Source: an uncultured Reyranella sp. (GTDB lineage Bacteria; Pseudomonadota; Alphaproteobacteria; Reyranellales; Reyranellaceae). Taken from it: 64,000 bases of DNA. The position numbers were made by a program, and so were the translations under genes. The first letter of the stretch is position 1, and every line of letters starts with the position of its first letter. The stretch spans positions 248,001 to 312,000 of the forward strand of contig NZ_CAMFKM010000005.1 in assembly GCF_945957355.1 (NCBI RefSeq), read 5' to 3'. Under the pieces are notes generated by a model that saw only the letters and a program-made list of their open reading frames with translations, was not told the DNA's origin and did no database searches. Below, one piece after another: positions 60,412 to 64,000 of this stretch.

Positions 60412-60813
60412 ATGGGGCGGCTGGAGGATCTCTGTCGCGAGCGCGGCGTCCGGCTGACCGAACAGCGACGCATCGTGCTGGAGGTGCTGGAGGACGCGAC
60501 CGACCATCCCTGCACCTTCGAGATCCACCGCCGCGCCTCGGTCGGGCGCCGGATCGGCGTGGCCACGGTCTATCGGGCGTTGAACAGTCTCGCGACGGCG
60601 GGTGTGGTCACGCGCCATGTCTTCCGCGACGGCAAGGCGCGCTACGAGCGCGCCGGCCGGGCGGTCCATCCGCACCTGATCGACGTTGCGACCGGCGAGG
60701 TGATCGAGCTCGACGACGAGGGCGGCCTTGCCCGCATGATCGAGGTGGAAGCCCGCCGCATGGGCTTCCACCTCGTCGAGTTCAGGTTGAAGCTGTTCGG
60801 CGAGAAGAACTGA
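60412..60813 (+). CDS. Fur-family metalloregulator with divergent metal site
   Basis: The 133-aa protein has the Fur winged helix (GVRLTEQRRIVLEVLEDATD through GVATVYRALNSLATAGVV). The dimerisation half contains VHPHLIDVATGEVIELDDE. The usual HHDH cluster before the second domain is reduced to H-x-H, and no CxxC zinc site is present. The latter is normal in alphaproteobacterial Fur/Mur/Irr. It closes the tonB operon, unusual for a regulator, and may control it. Whether it senses iron, manganese or haem is open. Confidence 0.85.
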   Translation: MGRLEDLCRERGVRLTEQRRIVLEVLEDATDHPCTFEIHRRASVGRRIGVATVYRALNSLATAGVVTRHVFRDGKARYERAGRAVHPHLIDVATGEVIELDDEGGLARMIEVEARRMGFHLVEFRLKLFGEKN

Positions 60814-60817
60814 CGTC

Positions 60818-61714
60818 TCACGGCAGGCTGCGCCGCGCCGCCTCGCGCTGGTTCGACAGGGTTGCCGCCACCGTGAAGAAGGCCTTGATGCTGCGGCGCA
60901 TGCTCTCGCTCTTCAGGCAGGCGACGTAGTCGCTGCTGGTGATCCTGGCGTCGCGGAAGTGCAGGGTGCGAAAGCGTGTCGAGGCGCTCGCTTCCAGCTC
61001 CCAGATGATGCTGAAGCCCAGGCCGGCGCCGACGGCTTCGCAGACGGCCTCGCGGCTGCCCAGCTCCAGCACGGTGCGGGGCCGGACGCCGGCCTTCGCC
61101 ATCGCGGCATGAGTAACGCGTCTCGTGTTCGACCCCTCCTCGCGCGAGATCATCGGTTGGTCTTGAAGCTCGGCCAGCCGCACGTTCTCGCGGCTCGCCC
61201 AGGGATGGTCGTTGCCCACGATCAGCACGGCCGTGTGCTTCCACAGCGGCATGGCGTGGATCTGCGGATGGCGCTCGACGCCGGGCAGGATCGCGAGGTC
61301 GGTGCGCCGCTCCATCAACTGCTCGCGCACGAAGCGCGTGTTGCCCATGGCGACCGACAGCTCGATGTTGGGATAGCGCGCCAGGAAGCGGGCGAACACG
61401 CCCATGGCGATGTGCGGCCCGTCGGCGGTGAGGCTGAGTTGTCCGCTTTCCAGCTCCGCGGATTCGGTCAGAATCTCCCGCATTTGTTCTTCGAGACTCG
61501 AGTAGCGCCGCGACATCCGGAACAGGCGCTCCCCCATCTCGGTGAGGCGCACCGCCCGGCGCGACCGCTCGAGCAGCTTCACGCCGTAGCGTTCTTCCAG
61601 CGCCTTCACCTGGATGGTGACGGCGGGCTGGGTCAGCCCCAGGGCGTCGGCGGCGCGTGAAAAGCTGCCGTGATGGGCGACGGCGTCGAAGGCGCGGATC
61701 TGTGTGTGCAGCAT
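60818..61714 (-). CDS. LysR-family transcriptional regulator
   Basis: The 298-aa protein has a LysR helix-turn-helix (FDAVAHHGSFSRAADALGLT followed by PAVTIQVKALEERYGVKLLE) and a periplasmic-binding-like effector domain. It converges on the fur-like gene with a 4-bp gap and diverges from the sulfatase at 61812. It probably activates the sulfatase and transport genes. CysB/phosphonate-type effector specificity cannot be judged. Confidence 0.92.
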   Translation of the reverse strand: MLHTQIRAFDAVAHHGSFSRAADALGLTQPAVTIQVKALEERYGVKLLERSRRAVRLTEMGERLFRMSRRYSSLEEQMREILTESAELESGQLSLTADGPHIAMGVFARFLARYPNIELSVAMGNTRFVREQLMERRTDLAILPGVERHPQIHAMPLWKHTAVLIVGNDHPWASRENVRLAELQDQPMISREEGSNTRRVTHAAMAKAGVRPRTVLELGSREAVCEAVGAGLGFSIIWELEASASTRFRTLHFRDARITSSDYVACLKSESMRRSIKAFFTVAATLSNQREAARRSLP

Positions 61715-61811
61715 GCGTCTATATTAATAATTTTTAAGTTACAGAAGTAATATTGAATTGTCCTATCGGTTGGCGCACCCGATGATCATGCAAGGGGAAG
61801 GGGGACAATTG
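61715..61811. promoter_or_regulatory. AT-rich divergent promoter with an inverted repeat
   Basis: The gap between LysR and sulfatase starts is AT-rich. ATATTA at 61721-61726 and TAATAT at 61748-61753 form an inverted pair with 21-bp spacing, a possible LysR binding site. AAGGGGGA just before 61812 supports the sulfatase start there. Confidence 0.45.
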
Positions 61812-63347
61812 ATGGTCGCGCGGAGGAACATCCTCTTCATCGTCATCGATCAGTGGCGGGCCGACGCACTCGGCTGTGCTGGCAATCCCGTCCTGAAGAC
61901 ACCGAATCTCGACCGGCTGGCCGCCGATGGCGTGCTCTGCCGCCGCCATTTCGTGCAGGCGGCTCCCTGTGGTCCGTCGCGCGCGGCGCTGCTGACCGGC
62001 ACCTATCAGCACAATAACGGCGTCATGCGGAACGGCACGCCGCTGGCGCGCCGCTTCACCAACATCGCCCTGGAATGCCGCAGGGCAGGCTACGATCCGG
62101 CGCTGTTCGGCTACACCGACACGACGGCCGATCCGACCGGCCTCCCGCCCGACGATCCGGCGCTTCGGACCTACGAGTCGGTCATGCCCGGTTTCGCGCC
62201 GGAGCTGCACCTGCCGGAACTGCCCTATCCGTGGATGGCCGACCTGAAGGCCAAGGGATATCCGTTCGCCGACGACGTCACGGAGATCTATCGGCCGGCT
62301 ACCCCGGCGGGCGACCGTGGACCGACCTTTCCGGCGGCACGCTTCAAGGCCGAGGACAGCATCACGGCCTTCCTGACCGATCGGCTGCTCGACTACATCT
62401 CGGTGCGGCGCGACGCCTCCTGGTTCGCGCACGCGGCCTACATTCGCCCGCACCCGCCTTTCATCGCGCCCGAGCCCTACAACACCCTCTACGATCCGGC
62501 CGACATGCCGCTGCCGCGTCGCGCCGCGACGGTGGAGGCGGAGGCCGCGCAGCATCCGCTCCTCGCCAGCTACCTGCGCTCACAGAGCCAGGCGAACTAT
62601 TTCGTCACCGGGCAGGGGCTGGTCGCCGATCTCAGCGCCAGCGATCTCGCGCAGCTACGGGCGACCTATTACGGCATGGTGCAGGAGGTCGACGACCAGG
62701 TCGGCCGCCTGATCGACAAGCTGAAGGACTGGGGGCTCTACGACGACACGCTGATCGTCGTGACCGCCGACCATGGCGAGCTGCTGGGCGACCACTGGAT
62801 GCTCGGCAAGCAGGGCTATTTCGACGAGGCCTACAACGTGCCGCTGATCGTGCGCGATCCACGCTCCGCGGCGAAAGCGAGCCGCGGCACGGCGATCGAG
62901 CGCTTCACCGAGGCGGTCGACGTGATGCCGACCGTCCTCGACTGGCTCGGCCTCGACATCCCGCGCCAGTGCGACGGCCGCTCGCTTCTCCCGTTGCTGC
63001 ACGGAAAACCGGTCGAGGACTGGCGCCGCGCAGTGCACTGGGAATTCGATTTCCGCGGGCTTGGCGCCGCCGATTCGGAGACGGCGCTGGGCGTGCCGAT
63101 GGACGCCTGCTCTCTGGCCGTCATCCGCGACGAGCGATTCAAATACGTCCATTTCGCCGCGCTGCCACCGCTGTTCTTCGATCTCGCCGCCGATCCGCAC
63201 TGCTTCAACGACCTGTCGCGCGATCCCGCCGCAGCCCCGGCGATGCTGTCCTATGCGCAGAAGATGCTGTCGTGGCGCATCGTTTCGAGCGCCCGCGATT
63301 TCACCGGCATGCACGTTTCGTCCAACGGCCTCCACGTTCGCCCCTGA
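61812..63347 (+). CDS. Sulfatase (formylglycine-dependent)
   Basis: The 511-aa enzyme hydrolyses sulfate esters or related phosphonate/phosphate esters. The FGly signature C-x-P-S-R is present in APCGPSRAALLTGTY. Metal ligands lie in FIVIDQWRADALG near the N-terminus and in TADHGELLGDHWMLGKQGYFD. No signal peptide is seen, so it should act in the cytoplasm on an imported ester. The open frame begins at 61758, but the ATG at 61812 has the better ribosome binding site. The downstream binding-protein gene suggests dedicated uptake. Confidence 0.9.
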   Translation: MVARRNILFIVIDQWRADALGCAGNPVLKTPNLDRLAADGVLCRRHFVQAAPCGPSRAALLTGTYQHNNGVMRNGTPLARRFTNIALECRRAGYDPALFGYTDTTADPTGLPPDDPALRTYESVMPGFAPELHLPELPYPWMADLKAKGYPFADDVTEIYRPATPAGDRGPTFPAARFKAEDSITAFLTDRLLDYISVRRDASWFAHAAYIRPHPPFIAPEPYNTLYDPADMPLPRRAATVEAEAAQHPLLASYLRSQSQANYFVTGQGLVADLSASDLAQLRATYYGMVQEVDDQVGRLIDKLKDWGLYDDTLIVVTADHGELLGDHWMLGKQGYFDEAYNVPLIVRDPRSAAKASRGTAIERFTEAVDVMPTVLDWLGLDIPRQCDGRSLLPLLHGKPVEDWRRAVHWEFDFRGLGAADSETALGVPMDACSLAVIRDERFKYVHFAALPPLFFDLAADPHCFNDLSRDPAAAPAMLSYAQKMLSWRIVSSARDFTGMHVSSNGLHVRP

Positions 63348-63366
63348 TCAGGAGAAGGAATCCATC

Positions 63367-64000
63367 ATGAGGAACAGGTTGCTCGGCGCCTTCGCCGGAA
63401 TGGTCGCCGCCTTTGCCGCCTCGGTGGCGGCGGCTGCACCGATCGAAATCCAGTTCTGGCATCCGACCCTGGGACCGATCGACGATGCCTTGAAGCAGCA
63501 GATCGACAGCTTCAACAACGCCCAGACCGCCTACAAGGTCGTGGCCTCCGGCCGTGGCACCTACGACGAGACCTTCAATGCCGCGATCGCGGGCTTCCGG
63601 GCGAACAAGAGCCCGCACCTGCTGGTCGTAATCGGCCAGGGCACGCAGAGTATGCTGCTGTCGGGCGCGGTCTATCCGGTGCAGGATCTGCTGGCAGCCG
63701 AAGGCTACAAGATCGACTGGAACAACTACATCCAGCCGGTGCTGAACTACTATCGCACCAAGGACATGAAGCTCCTGTCGCTGCCCTTCAGCGTCTCGAC
63801 GCCGATCCTCTGGTACAACAAGGATGGCTTCGCCAAGGCGGGCCTCACCCGGCCGCCCGCGACCTGGGACGAGATGGGCGAGTACCTGACCAAGCTTCGC
63901 GCGGCGGGCTTCGAGTGCGGCTACACCTCGGGCTGGCAGCAGTGGGTGCATGTCGACAACTATTCGACGATCCACGACCTGCCGATCGCCACCCTGCACA
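63367..64000 (+). CDS. ABC transporter substrate-binding protein, UgpB-like (cut by window end)
   Basis: The visible 211 residues begin with a signal peptide (cleavage near AAAAPI). They continue as a family-1 solute-binding protein: IEIQFWHPTLGPIDDALKQQ, FNAAIAGFRANKSPHLLVV, LLSLPFSVSTPILWYNKDGF and ATWDEMGEYLTKL. This pattern is close to glycerol-3-phosphate/sugar binding proteins of the UgpB type. It follows the sulfatase by 19 bp and probably imports its substrate. Permease and ATPase genes should follow outside the window. Confidence 0.88.
   Translation, partial: MRNRLLGAFAGMVAAFAASVAAAAPIEIQFWHPTLGPIDDALKQQIDSFNNAQTAYKVVASGRGTYDETFNAAIAGFRANKSPHLLVVIGQGTQSMLLSGAVYPVQDLLAAEGYKIDWNNYIQPVLNYYRTKDMKLLSLPFSVSTPILWYNKDGFAKAGLTRPPATWDEMGEYLTKLRAAGFECGYTSGWQQWVHVDNYSTIHDLPIATLH

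Overview
GC-rich DNA of an alphaproteobacterium. The lineage call rests on the block murA - DUF2948 - hisG - hisD - UPF0262 - low-MW phosphatase - infA - maf - RNase E/G - yacG - tRNA-Phe, on the UPF0262 family itself and on a tRNA-Ile2-like tRNA. A Rhodospirillales/Reyranella-like host is a guess. The window has three parts.

(1) 1-22,450, an accessory catabolic/redox cluster. It encodes a ketoglutarate-semialdehyde-type dehydrogenase, two related crotonase-fold proteins, an Ohr peroxiredoxin, two Asp-nucleophile alpha/beta hydrolases, a cysteine hydrolase, a HiPIP, a cytochrome P460, an SDR, a tautomerase, an orphan SdhA-like flavoprotein, an IorAB-type molybdenum hydroxylase with a cupin, a lone sigma region-2 protein, a MaoC protein, a DJ-1/PfpI protein, an OprB porin and an FMN reductase. 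Five promoter regions carry the same 35-bp interrupted inverted repeat: TTGnAC..GT, 9 bp, AC..GTnCAA, with identical spacing. Four further regions carry a half-site. The boxes lie about 50-90 bp before nearly every transcription unit, so the cluster looks like one regulon. Two regulators sit in its middle: a 977-aa winged-helix/STAND-ATPase/TPR protein and a FixJ-like protein with a degenerate receiver. They overlap tail to tail.

(2) 22,618-32,866, a 10.25-kb integrated element bounded by a perfect 17-bp repeat. The right copy is the 3' end of a CAU-anticodon tRNA. All its genes lie on the + strand: a small ORF, a P4/D5-type helicase, a repeat-rich candidate origin, large terminase, a frameshifted HNH gene, HK97-type capsid, prohead protease, a connector-like protein, portal, a strong terminator, a small ORF, a 46-bp perfect palindrome, three DNA-binding proteins and a tyrosine integrase. 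It has head and packaging genes but no tail, lysis or recognisable small-terminase gene. It resembles a capsid-forming phage satellite (cf-PICI-like), or a reduced prophage.

(3) 32,850-64,000, mainly chromosome. It holds an OmpR regulator divergent from a hybrid histidine kinase plus Hpt, a double-hotdog thioesterase, an enoyl-CoA hydratase with an AtuA-family protein, a TetR-controlled RND efflux operon, the housekeeping block named above, two paralogous exported proteins, tRNA-Phe, an iron-uptake operon (DUF3649-DUF3325-exbB-exbD-tonB-fur-like), and a LysR regulator divergent from a sulfatase and a sugar/glycerol-phosphate-type binding protein cut by the window edge.
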